From: JAWKWH01 sp041397625
GTDB lineage: Bacteria > Pseudomonadota > Alphaproteobacteria > Rhizobiales > Rhizobiaceae
DNA: 64,000 nt
Reading direction: 5' to 3'
Assembly: GCA_041397625.1 (NCBI GenBank)
Contig: JAWKWH010000001.1
Span: forward strand, 186,001-250,000
Shown here: one piece after another, positions 51,492 through 61,230 of the stretch
Position numbering within the stretch: position 1 is the first letter of the stretch
How the letters are laid out: every line of letters begins with the position of its first letter
The notes under the pieces: model-generated
The model's input: the letters and a program-made list of their open reading frames with translations, nothing else
Database searches by the model: none
Told to the model about the DNA's origin: nothing
Translations under genes and position numbers: made by a program

Positions 51492-54482
51492 ATGAACATG
51501 ACGGCAAATCAGTCCGAGCCCCTGCCGCTGTCGGGGCGAGACGTGACGGCCGTGCTGGGGCCGACCAATACCGGCAAGACCCATCTGGCGATCGAAAGGC
51601 TGGTGGCTCATGAAAGCGGTGTCATCGGTCTGCCGCTGCGCCTGCTGGCGCGCGAGGTCTATGGTCGGGTCTGCGAGAAGGCCGGCACGGCGAATGTGGC
51701 GCTGATCACCGGCGAGGAGAAGATCGTGCCCGCCGGCGCGCGCTATTCGGTATGCACGGTCGAGGCGATGCCGCGCGAAACCGACGCCGCCTTTGTGGCC
51801 ATCGACGAGGTGCAGATCGCCGGCGACCTGGAACGCGGCCACATCTTCACCGACCGGCTGTTGCATCTGCGCGGACGCCAGGAGACGCTGCTGCTCGGCT
51901 CGGCGACCATGCGCGGCATCCTCGAGCGGTTGCTGCCCGGCATTTCGGTCGTCACCCGGCCGCGCATGTCGATGCTGACCCATGCCGGCGCCAAGAAGAT
52001 CACCCGGCTGCCGCAGCGCTCGGCGATCGTCGCGTTCTCGGCTGACGAGGTCTACGCCATCGGCGAGCTTATCCGGCGCCAGCGCGGCGGCGCCGCCGTG
52101 GTTCTGGGGGCGCTGAGCCCGCGCACCCGCAACGCGCAAGTTGCGCTCTACCAGTCCGGCGACGTCGACTATCTGGTCGCCACCGATGCCATCGGCATGG
52201 GCCTCAATCTCGATGTCGACCATGTCGCCTTTGCCCAGAACCGCAAATATGACGGCTTCCAGTACCGACAGCTGAGCGCGGCCGAACTCGGCCAGATCGC
52301 CGGTCGCGCCGGCCGCCACGTGCGCGACGGCACCTTCGGCGTGACCGGCCGGGTCGATCCGTTCGACGATGCGCTGGTGGAGCGCATCGAGACCCATAAT
52401 TTCGAGCCGGTGAAAGTGCTGCAATGGCGTAGCGCCCGCTTCGACTATGCCAGCCTGGAGGCGCTGAAACGCTCGATCGACATGGCCGCGCCGGTGCCGG
52501 GGCTGACCCGGGCCCTGCCGGCGGTCGACGCCCAGGCGCTCGACCTGCTCTCCGCCGACGAGACCGTACGCGGGCTTGCCGACAATGCCGAGCGGGTGCG
52601 GCTGCTCTGGGACGCCTGCGCCCTGCCCGACTATCGACGCATCGCGCCGGCCCAGCATGCCGACATCATCGCCTCGATCTATGTCGACCTTGCCCGCCAC
52701 GGCCATGTCGACGAGGACTACATGGCCGAACAGGTGCGCCGCGCCGACCGCACCGACGGCGATATCGACACGCTGTCGGCGCGCATCGCCCAGATCCGCA
52801 CCTGGACATTCGTGTCGCATCGCCCCGACTGGCTTGAGCATCCCGCCCACTGGCAGGAAAAGGCCCGGGACATCGAGGACCGGCTTTCCGATGCCCTGCA
52901 TGAGAGGTTGACGAAACGCTTCGTAGACCGCAGGACATCCGTGCTCATGAGGCGCCTGAGAGAAAATGCCATGCTGGAAACCGAGATCAGCCCGGGGGGA
53001 GACCTGACCGTCGAAGGCCATCACGTCGGGACTATGGACGGGTTTCGTTTCACCGCCGACCAGAGCGCCGACGGCGAAGACGCCAAGGCCGTCCGCGCCG
53101 CCGCCCAGAAGGCGCTGGCGCCGGAATTCGAGTCCAGGGCGGCGCGGTTTGCGGCGGCGGCCAATGGCGACCTGGCGCTTGCTTCGGACGGGACGCTGCG
53201 CTGGCTCGGCAGCCCGGTGGCGAAGCTCGCCGCGGGCGAGGATCTGCTGAGGCCCCGCCTGCTGCTTCTGGCCGACGACCAGTTGACCGGTCCGGCCCGC
53301 GAGAAGGTCCAGGCGCGCGCCGACCGTTTTGTCGCCTTCCAGATCGAGACGCACCTGAAACCGCTCGTCCACCTGTCGCGCGACGAGACGGTCACTGGCG
53401 TCGCCAGGGGCATCGCCTTCCGGCTTGTCGAGGCCTGCGGCATCATTCCGCGGCGCGATGTCCTGGAGGATGTGCGCAGTCTCGATCAGGAGGCCCGCGC
53501 CGCGCTCAGGCGCAACGGCGTGCGCTTCGGCGCCTACCACCTGTTCATGCCGGCGCTGCTGAAGCCGGCACCCGCCGGGCTCATCACCCTTTTGTGGGCG
53601 CTGAAGCACGAAGCCACCGACAAGCCCGGTTTCGGCGATGTCGTGACCGCGCTTGCCAGCGGCCGTACTTCGCTGGTCACCGATCCGGCCTTCGAGCGCG
53701 AATTCTATCGCCTTGCCGGCTATCGCCTGCTTGGCAAGCGGGCGGTCCGCGTCGACATTCTCGAGCGGCTCGCCGACCTGATCCGGCCGGCCCTGTTCTG
53801 GAAGCCCGGTCTCGGACCCCGCCCCGACGGCGCCTATGACGGCAGCCGGTTTTTCGTCACGCCGGCGATGCTTTCCATCCTCGGCGCCACGCCGGAAGAC
53901 ATGGAAGAGGTGCTGAAAAGCCTGGGCTACCGGTTCGAGCCGGTGGCGGCCACCGATGCCGAAGCCCATCTGGCCCAGTACGAGACGGAGACGGCTTCCG
54001 GGGAGAAGCAGGCAGCAAGCGAGCAGCGCGCCGCCGTCGGGGCCGCCGTCGGGGCCGATGCGGCGGAAGCGGAGCCGGCGAACAGCGCGCAGGAGGCCGC
54101 GGCCGCGGTACCCGAACCGGCCGCAGCGGAAACGGCCGACCGTGCTGCGACGCCGCCTGCCGAGGCAGGCGAGATAACGCAAGCGCCGGCCATGGCACCG
54201 GCCGATGCGGATGGGCAGTCCGAGGAGTTGAAACCCTTGCTGCTCTGGCGCCAGGCCCGATCGGGCGGAAGGCCGCAACGCCATCGTGGCAAGCGACCGG
54301 ACGACGCCAAGGATGCTCGTCAGAAGCGCGGCGACGGCGACCGCCGCAGGCAGCCGGTCGCCAAGGGCCGCAAGGACGACGGCCGGCGGAACGCCAAGCC
54401 CGACGGGCGCAAGCGCGACAGGATCGATCCGGATTCGCCCTTCGCCAAGCTCGCCGCGCTGAAGGAACAGCTCAAGGAATGA
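51492..54482 (+). CDS. SUV3-like ATP-dependent RNA helicase
   Basis: 996-aa helicase of the SUV3 type, known in mitochondria (degradosome) and in many alphaproteobacteria. Walker A GPTNTGKT at 23-30, DEVQ-type motif II (DEVQ at 105-108), GSAT motif III, then motifs V/VI (YLVATDAIGMGLN, IAGRAGRHV). A central region contains SUV3 C-terminal and related elements, and the last ~170 residues are a low-complexity Ala/Pro/Glu linker followed by a basic Arg/Lys-rich tail probably binding RNA. Start ATG 51492 (or 51498) since the helicase core begins shortly after; no good ribosome site is visible. Followed 31 nt later by an S4 RNA-binding protein gene, a consistent pairing. Confidence 0.87.
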   Translation: MNMTANQSEPLPLSGRDVTAVLGPTNTGKTHLAIERLVAHESGVIGLPLRLLAREVYGRVCEKAGTANVALITGEEKIVPAGARYSVCTVEAMPRETDAAFVAIDEVQIAGDLERGHIFTDRLLHLRGRQETLLLGSATMRGILERLLPGISVVTRPRMSMLTHAGAKKITRLPQRSAIVAFSADEVYAIGELIRRQRGGAAVVLGALSPRTRNAQVALYQSGDVDYLVATDAIGMGLNLDVDHVAFAQNRKYDGFQYRQLSAAELGQIAGRAGRHVRDGTFGVTGRVDPFDDALVERIETHNFEPVKVLQWRSARFDYASLEALKRSIDMAAPVPGLTRALPAVDAQALDLLSADETVRGLADNAERVRLLWDACALPDYRRIAPAQHADIIASIYVDLARHGHVDEDYMAEQVRRADRTDGDIDTLSARIAQIRTWTFVSHRPDWLEHPAHWQEKARDIEDRLSDALHERLTKRFVDRRTSVLMRRLRENAMLETEISPGGDLTVEGHHVGTMDGFRFTADQSADGEDAKAVRAAAQKALAPEFESRAARFAAAANGDLALASDGTLRWLGSPVAKLAAGEDLLRPRLLLLADDQLTGPAREKVQARADRFVAFQIETHLKPLVHLSRDETVTGVARGIAFRLVEACGIIPRRDVLEDVRSLDQEARAALRRNGVRFGAYHLFMPALLKPAPAGLITLLWALKHEATDKPGFGDVVTALASGRTSLVTDPAFEREFYRLAGYRLLGKRAVRVDILERLADLIRPALFWKPGLGPRPDGAYDGSRFFVTPAMLSILGATPEDMEEVLKSLGYRFEPVAATDAEAHLAQYETETASGEKQAASEQRAAVGAAVGADAAEAEPANSAQEAAAAVPEPAAAETADRAATPPAEAGEITQAPAMAPADADGQSEELKPLLLWRQARSGGRPQRHRGKRPDDAKDARQKRGDGDRRRQPVAKGRKDDGRRNAKPDGRKRDRIDPDSPFAKLAALKEQLKE

Positions 54483-54513
54483 TGCACCGGTCGCCGCTGC
54501 GGATTTGCGTGCC

Positions 54514-54891
54514 ATGACCGGTGAGGATGCCCGCCAGCGCGTCGACAGGTGGCTGTTCTTCGCCCGCATCGTCAAATCGCGTTCGCTGGCAGCCAGGCTT
54601 GCGGCGGGCGGCAAGGTCAGGGTCAACCGCAACAAGATCGACCAGGCTTCCCATCTGGTGAGGCCGGGCGACGTGCTGACGGTGACGCTTGACCGGCGGG
54701 TGGTCGTCTGCCGCGTGCTGCGGGCCGGAACGCGACGCGGACCGGCAAGCGAGGCGCGCGAGCTCTACGAGGATCTCAGCCCGCCGCAGGCGCCGCGCGA
54801 AACCGCCGACGCGACGCCCAGGCGGGTTCCCGGCAGCGGCAGGCCGACCAAGAAGGAACGCCGCGATCTCGACAGGCACCGCCGGCAATGA
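54514..54891 (+). CDS. S4-domain RNA-binding protein (Hsp15/HslR type)
   Basis: 125-aa protein with an N-terminal S4 RNA-binding fold (RVDRWLFFARIVKSRSLAARLAAGGKVRVNRNKIDQASHLVRPGDVLTV) and a basic C-terminal tail. Hsp15 relatives bind stalled 50S subunits with nascent chains. ATG 54514 is preferred over a TTG at 54505. It is 31 nt after the SUV3-like helicase, so likely co-transcribed in an RNA/ribosome-maintenance unit. Confidence 0.87.
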   Translation: MTGEDARQRVDRWLFFARIVKSRSLAARLAAGGKVRVNRNKIDQASHLVRPGDVLTVTLDRRVVVCRVLRAGTRRGPASEARELYEDLSPPQAPRETADATPRRVPGSGRPTKKERRDLDRHRRQ

Positions 54892-55040
54892 TGTTGCGCC
54901 GGCATGGGGAGAAGCGGAATACCATTCTCCGGGAGGGGGTCGGAAGCGGCGGCAAACCTCTTGCGTCGGGCGCTTAAAGGGGGTACGCCAAGCGACAGCC
55001 AAATTCGTTTCTGTACAAACAATTCCGGAGCGGCCGCAGC

Positions 55041-55379
55041 ATGACCTACATCGTCGTCGACAACTGCATCAAGTGCAAATATATGGACTGCGTCGAGGTA
55101 TGTCCGGTCGATTGTTTTTACGAGGGTGAAAACATGCTGGTCATCCATCCGGACGAGTGTATCGATTGCGGCGTCTGCGAGCCGGAATGCCCGGCCGAGG
55201 CGATCAAGCCCGACACCGAGCCGGGGCTCGACAAATGGCTGCAGATCAACACCGAATATTCGACGAAATGGCCCAACATCACCGCCAAGGGCACCCCGCC
55301 GGCCGATGGCGAGGAGTTCGACGGGGTCGACAACAAGTTCGAGAAATATTTCTCGGCCGAACCCGGCGAAGGCGACTGA
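55041..55379 (+). CDS. fdxA: 7Fe-8S ferredoxin FdxA
   Basis: 112-aa seven-iron ferredoxin. Cysteines at 9, 12, 17, 21, 25, 40, 43, 46 and 50 hold a [3Fe-4S] and a [4Fe-4S] cluster (DNCIKCKYMDCVEVCPVDCF and CIDCGVCEPECP). Essential-looking house-keeping electron carrier, usually directly followed by carD in Rhizobiales, as here. Start is clear. Confidence 0.96.
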   Translation: MTYIVVDNCIKCKYMDCVEVCPVDCFYEGENMLVIHPDECIDCGVCEPECPAEAIKPDTEPGLDKWLQINTEYSTKWPNITAKGTPPADGEEFDGVDNKFEKYFSAEPGEGD

Positions 55380-55768
55380 CTGTCTGCCCTTGATGACGAT
55401 TTTCCGGCATCATCGGCGTGTTAACCGCAATCCGGTTTTGCCGCCTCACGGACGTTCGCGCTTGCAGCAAATTGTTGATTCACGGAACAATTTATGGTAG
55501 ATGTTCCGTACATGCCAATGACAGATTTCCAACGCATTGCGCGCAAGCGCTAACAATCAACGGGTGGCGGGAGCGAGAAACCGGACGGTTCATACCGGGC
55601 GGTGACAGGATGTTTTGTCGCTGTTTGGAGCCTGGAATCGCCGTCCGGGGGCGGATTGCGCCCTCCTGATCTGACATTTTGGGCAGAGACAAACCGGCCG
55701 CCCCAAGGCGGCATCATGAGGTTGCGGCCGGTACAAGGCCGCACGCGAAGAACAGGAGTTTGGTGCGA
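55380..55768. other. 389-bp fdxA-carD intergenic region
   Basis: No gene supported. It contains the inverted repeat described at 55482-55509 and AT-rich patches (AAATTGTTGATT, CAATTTATGG) that could hold the carD promoter. A short open frame at ~55418-55669 has no recognisable content. Confidence 0.5.
55482..55509. promoter_or_regulatory. Inverted repeat ACGGAACA-N12-TGTTCCGT upstream of carD
   Basis: Perfect 8-bp arms (55482-55489, 55502-55509) with a 12-bp AT-rich spacer, 260 bp before the carD start. The dimension suits a dimeric regulator; the GTTC/GAAC content recalls alphaproteobacterial LexA sites (GTTC-N7-GTTC) but the spacing and orientation do not fit. Confidence 0.45.
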
Positions 55769-56344
55769 ATGACGACCCAGCAGAAGAAATCGGCTCAGCG
55801 TCAGGGGTTCAAGACCGGCGAATCCATCGTTTATCCGGCGCACGGCGTCGGCCAGATCGTCGCGATCGAGGACCAGGAAGTCGCGGGTCACAAGCTGGAA
55901 CTGTTCGTGATCGATTTCATGAAGGACAAGATGCGCCTGAAGGTGCCGGTGGCCAAGGCGACGTCGATCGGCATGCGCAAATTGTCGCAGACCGACTATG
56001 TCGACCGCGCGCTGCGTGTCGTGCAGGGCCGGGCGCGCATCAAGCGCACCATGTGGTCGCGCCGCGCGCAGGAATACGATGCCAAGATCAATTCCGGCGA
56101 CCTGATCTCGATCGCCGAGGTGGTGCGCGATCTCTACCGCGCCGACAACCAGCCGGAACAGTCCTATTCGGAACGCCAGCTCTACGAGGCGGCGCTCGAC
56201 CGGATGGCCCGCGAGATCGCCGCGGTCAACAAGCTTTCGGAGACCGAGGCGGTGCACCTGATCGAGGCCAACCTCAACAAGGGACCGCGCGGCAAGGCCA
56301 AGGCCGACAACGAAGGCGACAGCGCCCAGGAAGAGGCCGCCTGA
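55769..56344 (+). CDS. carD: CarD-family transcriptional regulator
   Basis: 191-aa regulator that binds RNA polymerase beta subunit and stabilises open complexes. N-terminal Tudor-like RID (~residues 10-75; FKTGESIVYPAHGVGQI...FMKDKMRLKVPV) and a C-terminal helical DNA-binding region to ~165. Start ATG 55769; a GTG at 55763 with AGGAG upstream would add two residues. The family is typical of alphaproteobacteria next to fdxA. A strong terminator follows. Confidence 0.94.
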   Translation: MTTQQKKSAQRQGFKTGESIVYPAHGVGQIVAIEDQEVAGHKLELFVIDFMKDKMRLKVPVAKATSIGMRKLSQTDYVDRALRVVQGRARIKRTMWSRRAQEYDAKINSGDLISIAEVVRDLYRADNQPEQSYSERQLYEAALDRMAREIAAVNKLSETEAVHLIEANLNKGPRGKAKADNEGDSAQEEAA

Positions 56345-56374
56345 CGGTCCCGCCTGCGAAGAGCTGAAAATAGA

Positions 56375-56401
56375 AAAACCCGGCGCCAGGCGCCGGGTTT
56401 T
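56375..56401. terminator. Bidirectional terminator between carD and infC
   Basis: Perfect 13-bp arms, AAAACCCGGCGCC (56375-56387) and GGCGCCGGGTTTT (56389-56401), with T-run (TTTTTT) on the plus side and A-run on the other. Ends the carD transcript and, on the minus strand, the infC transcript. Confidence 0.9.
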
Positions 56402-56446
56402 TTGTTGCCGCCCCTGAGGCGGCTCATCCGTTTCGAAGGCCGGCTT

Positions 56447-56983
56447 TCAGCGCGGCGCCAGCACCATCATCATCTGGCGGCCTTCCAGCTTGGGCTCGGC
56501 CTCCACCTTGGCGATCTCCGCGGTCTCCTCGCGTACCCGGTTCAACAGCTCCATGCCGAGTTCCTGGTGCGCCATCTCGCGGCCGCGGAACCTGAGCGTT
56601 ACCTTGACCTTGTCGCCGTCGTCGAAGAAGCGGCGCACGGCCTTCATCTTCACCTCATAGTCATGGGTGTCGATATTCGGCCGCATCTTGATCTCCTTGA
56701 CCTCGATGACCTTCTGCTTCTTGCGCGCGGCGGCGGCCTTCTTCTGGCTCTCGTATTTCAGCTTGCCAAGATCGAGGATCTTGCAGACCGGGGGTTCGGC
56801 ATTGGGTGAGATTTCGACGAGATCGAGGCCGGCGGCCTCGGCGGCTTCTAGCGCTGTCTCGATGGAAACGGTGCCCTGATTGTTGCCCTCGCCGTCGATG
56901 AGCTGGACCCGGGCAGCCTTGATGTCGGAATTGGCGCGCGGTCCTTCCTTGACCGGCTGGGTCGATCTGAACGGTCTGCGAAT
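56447..56983 (-). CDS. infC: Translation initiation factor IF-3 (ATT start)
   Basis: 178-aa IF-3, which prevents 50S joining and checks the start codon. N-domain ARVQLIDGEGNNQGTVSIE.. then GLDLVEISPNAEPPVCKILDLGKLKYESQKK, linker with poly-Ala/Lys, and C-domain MRPNIDTHDYEVK...RFRGREMAH. The frame is open to an ATT at 56983 (IRRPFRSTQPVKEGPRAN), preceded by AGGAG 9 nt upstream (56997-56993). The only ATG in frame would give 79 residues and lose the N-domain. IF-3 genes commonly use ATT, which allows IF-3 to repress its own translation. Stop at 56447. Confidence 0.95.
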   Translation of the reverse strand: MRRPFRSTQPVKEGPRANSDIKAARVQLIDGEGNNQGTVSIETALEAAEAAGLDLVEISPNAEPPVCKILDLGKLKYESQKKAAAARKKQKVIEVKEIKMRPNIDTHDYEVKMKAVRRFFDDGDKVKVTLRFRGREMAHQELGMELLNRVREETAEIAKVEAEPKLEGRQMMMVLAPR

Positions 56984-57184
56984 GGTCGTGATCTCCTGAT
57001 CTGTTTCGTTGTCGGCTCCGGCTATGCCGCCGGCTGGCCACCGCTGTCAATAGCACAGGCGTGCCGGAAAATCACCGGTTTGACGCGATGAAGTGCCTAC
57101 GGGCGTGAAAGGGGTTTTACCGCCGGCCGCGCCGTGGCAGTTAGGATGTGTTCGCTTTCAGCACAAGGGCCGGGGGGTGACCGC

Positions 57185-57952
57185 GTGGACAAGCCGCAGT
57201 TTCTGAGCGTCGACGGCACCGACATCGCCATACGCGCGCGACCGGGCGCCAATCCCGGCCTGGTCTGGCTCGGCGGCTACCGTTCCGACATGATCGGCAC
57301 CAAGGCCGAAGTGATCGACCGCTGGGCGGCGGCGAACGGCCATGCCTCGACGCGCCACGACTATTCCGGCCATGGCGAGAGCGGCGGCGACTTTGCCGAC
57401 GGCACGATCTCGCGCTGGCTTATCGAAAGCCTTGCCGTCTTCCGGCACATCACCACCGGTCCGCAGATCCTGATCGGATCGTCCATGGGCGGCTGGATCG
57501 CGCTGCGCATGATACGCGAACTTCACGAAGCCGGCGAGGGCGGCCGCATCGCCGGTCTGGTGCTGATCGCGCCGGCGCCCGATTTTACCGTCGAGCTGAT
57601 GGAGCCGGAACTGACGGAAGCGCAGAAGCGCGACCTGGAGGAGCGTGGCTATTTCGAGGAGGTCTCGGAATATTCCGACGAGCCCAATATCTTCACCCGG
57701 GCGCTGATCGAGGACGGACGCCTGAACCGCGTTCTGACCGGACCGGTCGACACCCACTGCCCGGTTCACGTCCTGCAGGGCCAGGCCGATCCGGACGTGC
57801 CCTACGCGCTGGCGCTGAAGCTGGTCGAGCATCTGCCGGCGGATGACGTGACGCTGACGCTGGTCAAGGACGGCGACCACCGGCTGTCGCGGCCGCAGGA
57901 TCTCGATCTGCTGGTTCGCACCATCGAACAGATGGTTCGGCAGGTCGGCTGA
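57185..57952 (+). CDS. Alpha/beta hydrolase
   Basis: 255-aa hydrolase. Nucleophile elbow GSSMGG with Ser100, GHGESGGDF oxyanion-region block near 62-70, acidic residue in QGQADPDVP and His in KDGDHRLSR. Similar to acyl-protein/aminopeptidase-type hydrolases of the BAAT/mycophenolic acid acyl-glucuronide esterase group. GTG 57185 follows GGGGGGTGA; the upstream ATG-bearing frame is unlikely. Substrate unknown. Confidence 0.85.
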   Translation: MDKPQFLSVDGTDIAIRARPGANPGLVWLGGYRSDMIGTKAEVIDRWAAANGHASTRHDYSGHGESGGDFADGTISRWLIESLAVFRHITTGPQILIGSSMGGWIALRMIRELHEAGEGGRIAGLVLIAPAPDFTVELMEPELTEAQKRDLEERGYFEEVSEYSDEPNIFTRALIEDGRLNRVLTGPVDTHCPVHVLQGQADPDVPYALALKLVEHLPADDVTLTLVKDGDHRLSRPQDLDLLVRTIEQMVRQVG

Positions 57953-58104
57953 CCGTTGCTGCCGCGCCAAATTAAATACAATAATTACAATAAATTACGC
58001 ACATTCATGATCGATCCGGCTTGAATCGCCTGACCGTTATTCCCATGTCGAATGACATGCGGCGGCGACAGGCCTCCGCGTAACCGAGAGGACTGAAACC
58101 GACG

Positions 58105-58551
58105 ATGACAAACACTGCCCTGATCCGCCCCGCGTGGACCCCCGCGACCATTGCCCTGATGGTGCTCGGATTCATCGTGTTCTGGCCGCTGGGTCTGGCC
58201 ATGCTCGCCTACATCCTGTGGGGCGACAGGCTCGACGGCTTCAAACGCGACGTCAACCGAGCCACCGACGGCATGTTCGCAAACTGTCGCCATGCGCGCC
58301 GCCATCGCGGTCGTCACCATGGTTACCGTACCGGCAACGTGGCCTTCGACGACTGGCGCCATGCCGAGCTCGAGCGACTGGAAGAGGAGCGGCGCAAACT
58401 CGACGAGATGCGCGAGGAGTTCGACGACTACATGCGTGAACTGCGCCGTGCCAAGGACCAGGAGGAATTCGACCGCTTCATGAAAGCGCGGACGAAGAGC
58501 GCCAAGAAATCCGGCGGCAAGTCCGTGCCGGACGTCAACGGCGACGACTGA
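58105..58551 (+). CDS. DUF2852 membrane protein
   Basis: 148-aa protein, family DUF2852 (alphaproteobacterial). One membrane helix at ~14-40 (ATIALMVLGFIVFWPLGLAMLAYILWGD), a His/Arg-rich stretch (~61-75), then a charged coiled coil (~84-130; ELERLEEERRKLDEMREEFDDYM). Topology suggests a membrane anchor with cytosolic coiled coil. Function unknown. A low-GC promoter-like region (AATACAATAATTACAATAAATT) precedes it at ~57970-57995. Confidence 0.85.
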   Translation: MTNTALIRPAWTPATIALMVLGFIVFWPLGLAMLAYILWGDRLDGFKRDVNRATDGMFANCRHARRHRGRHHGYRTGNVAFDDWRHAELERLEEERRKLDEMREEFDDYMRELRRAKDQEEFDRFMKARTKSAKKSGGKSVPDVNGDD

Positions 58552-58588
58552 TCCTGCCCGTACGGGTCTTGATAGAAGCTGAAATGTT

Positions 58589-58620
58589 CGGCGCCGGACC
58601 GCTCCGGCGCCGTTTGCGTT
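58589..58620 (+). terminator. Terminator after DUF2852 gene
   Basis: Perfect 10-bp stem CGGCGCCGGA (58589-58598), loop CCGC, TCCGGCGCCG (58603-58612), followed by TTTGCGTTTT. Confidence 0.75.
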
Positions 58621-58669
58621 TTGCGCGTCCGGTCCGCCCGGCGCCGCAAAATCCCAACAAATCACCCAA

Positions 58670-59452
58670 ATGTCGCGCGAATCGACTATTGCTTCCGGCA
58701 TGTTCGGATTGAGCAGAGCGAAACGCGCGCCGACGACCGTCCGGCACGATGGCGGCAGCCTCGAAATCGCCGGGCGCGTCATGCCGCTGGCGATCGTCGA
58801 ACATGCGCGCGCCAGGCGGTTGACCCTGCGCATCGAGACCGGTGGCCGCGGTATCCGCGTCACCGTACCGCCCGGCGTGGACCGCGACGAGATCGACCGA
58901 TTCGTGCGCCGCCACCATGGCTGGCTGTCGGAGAGGGTGGAAAGGCTGCCCGACCGGCAGGCGCTCAAACCCGGCATGAAGGTGCCGGTGCGCGGCGAGC
59001 CGCACCGGATCGTCCATGTGGAAGGCAAGCGCGGGATCACCGCCACGGCACGCCAGGCCGACGGTCCGGTGTTGCTGGTCTATGGCGACCCGCGCCATGT
59101 TGGCCGGCGGGTTGCCGATTTTCTCAAGAAGCAGGCCAAGGCGCACATCGAACCGCTGGTCGTACGCCACGCCTCGGCCATTGGCGCCCACGCCCGCTCC
59201 GTCCGTTTCAAGGACACGGCAAGCCGCTGGGGCTCCTGTTCGGCGGCGGGCAACCTGTCGTTTTCGTGGCGCATCATGATGGCGCCACCGGCCGTCATCG
59301 ACTATCTGGTCGCCCACGAGGTGGCGCATCTCAAGGAGATGAACCACGGTGCCGGTTTCTGGCGCCTGTGCGAAAAACTCTGTCCCAAGACGGCCGAGTG
59401 CCGGGCCTGGCTGAAGCGCAACGGCGCCAAGCTGCAGGCCATTCCTTTCTGA
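58670..59452 (+). CDS. YgjP/SprT-like zinc metallopeptidase (DUF45)
   Basis: 260-aa protein. Zinc motif HEVAH at 216-220 plus His226 (AHEVAHLKEMNHGAGF), and the family block DTASRWGSCSAAGNLSFSW at 182-200. N-terminal beta-rich domain (~25-150). The family is a metallopeptidase with unknown substrates, widespread in alphaproteobacteria. Start may be ATG 58670 or 58700; neither has a good ribosome site. Confidence 0.87.
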   Translation: MSRESTIASGMFGLSRAKRAPTTVRHDGGSLEIAGRVMPLAIVEHARARRLTLRIETGGRGIRVTVPPGVDRDEIDRFVRRHHGWLSERVERLPDRQALKPGMKVPVRGEPHRIVHVEGKRGITATARQADGPVLLVYGDPRHVGRRVADFLKKQAKAHIEPLVVRHASAIGAHARSVRFKDTASRWGSCSAAGNLSFSWRIMMAPPAVIDYLVAHEVAHLKEMNHGAGFWRLCEKLCPKTAECRAWLKRNGAKLQAIPF

Positions 59453-59587
59453 CTCGGCGCACGCCGCGCCCGAAAACTGGCTGCCGATAGAACCTGATCC
59501 GCGACTTTTCGCGCGTCTTTACATTCCGGAAATCTACAACGGTTAGGATAGTTCCAGGTGAGTTCACACGGAGCAAGGGAAAGTTCC

Positions 59588-60130
59588 ATGAGTCAGAATA
59601 CCGCGCCCGCCCCCGATACCGGAGAGGGGCTCTATGCACGCTGCCGGCTGGAAGAAGTGATCGACGTGCCGGCCGAGACATTCTTCGACTGGTATATGCA
59701 CGAGCCGATCGAGAACTTCATGCACGGCACGATGGTCGTGCCGCCGATCACCGGAACCGAGGCGCTGCCGGGGCCGGAATGGGGTGAACCGGGTGCTGCG
59801 CGCAAGATCTTCTTCAAGGACGGAACGACCTCGCTGGAGCGCATCCTGGAAACCGACATGCCGCGTGGCTACAGCTACCAGCCCTTTGCCTATACCAGCC
59901 CCGTGCGACTGCTCTCCGACTACGCTGTATCGACCATGCAGGCGCTGCCGGAAGGCGACAAGACCCGTATCGTCTGGGACTACGGATTTCACGCTCGCAG
60001 CGGCATAGCCGTGCCGGTGCTGAAACTGTTCGTCACCTACGACTGGAAGCGCAACCTCGCCAACGCCCTCAGAACGCTGAAGATGCATCTTGAGGTTCAC
60101 GGCACCGGCAAGCGCATTCACGAAGTCTGA
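59588..60130 (+). CDS. SRPBCC (polyketide-cyclase-like) family protein
   Basis: 180-aa helix-grip-fold protein: RLEEVIDVPAETFFDWYM near the start, a beta-sheet centre and a C-terminal helix. It should bind a hydrophobic small molecule in its cavity. ATG 59588 has AAGGGA 7 nt upstream. No enzymatic residues stand out. Preceded by a ~135-bp gap. Confidence 0.75.
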   Translation: MSQNTAPAPDTGEGLYARCRLEEVIDVPAETFFDWYMHEPIENFMHGTMVVPPITGTEALPGPEWGEPGAARKIFFKDGTTSLERILETDMPRGYSYQPFAYTSPVRLLSDYAVSTMQALPEGDKTRIVWDYGFHARSGIAVPVLKLFVTYDWKRNLANALRTLKMHLEVHGTGKRIHEV

Positions 60131-60143
60131 CTACCGTCGCCGT

Positions 60144-60172
60144 CGGGCGGCTCCGCCCGGTGGCTTTCCGTT
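60144..60172 (+). terminator. Hairpin after SRPBCC gene
   Basis: CGGGCGG (60144-60150), CT, CCGCCCG (60153-60159), followed by a weak T-rich stretch. Likely terminator, modest. Confidence 0.5.
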
Positions 60173-60260
60173 CCGATCACCATAATTTGAGGGAATGCGG
60201 CGGCCTGTTGCCGCGTTTGTGGTCTAGGCTGAACAACCGGCCAAGGCACGGACGACGCAG

Positions 60261-61127
<867 letters not shown>

Positions 61128-61141
61128 GATGCGCCGACAGG

Positions 61142-61182
61142 CCGGACCGACGGCGGCCAGACGGTTGCGCGGTCCGGTCTTT
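61142..61182 (+). terminator. Terminator after rpoH2
   Basis: CCGGACCG (61142-61149) and CGGTCCGG (61170-61177) form a perfect 8-bp stem with 20-nt loop, followed by TCTTT. Confidence 0.6.
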
Positions 61183-61230
61183 GACGTCATATATGCGCGA
61201 TGAACCGCTCTGGCACCGGAGGGCCATCCG

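Noticed and set aside
51321..54635. 1104-codon open frame antisense to the SUV3-like helicase
   Set aside because: Only antisense shadow; helicase motifs are intact on the plus strand.
55482..55509. LexA box
   Set aside because: Alphaproteobacterial LexA uses direct GTTC-N7-GTTC; this is an inverted repeat with N12, and no SOS gene follows.
55418..55669. Small gene in the fdxA-carD gap
   Set aside because: 83-codon frame without ribosome site, unusual composition and no domain; likely chance.
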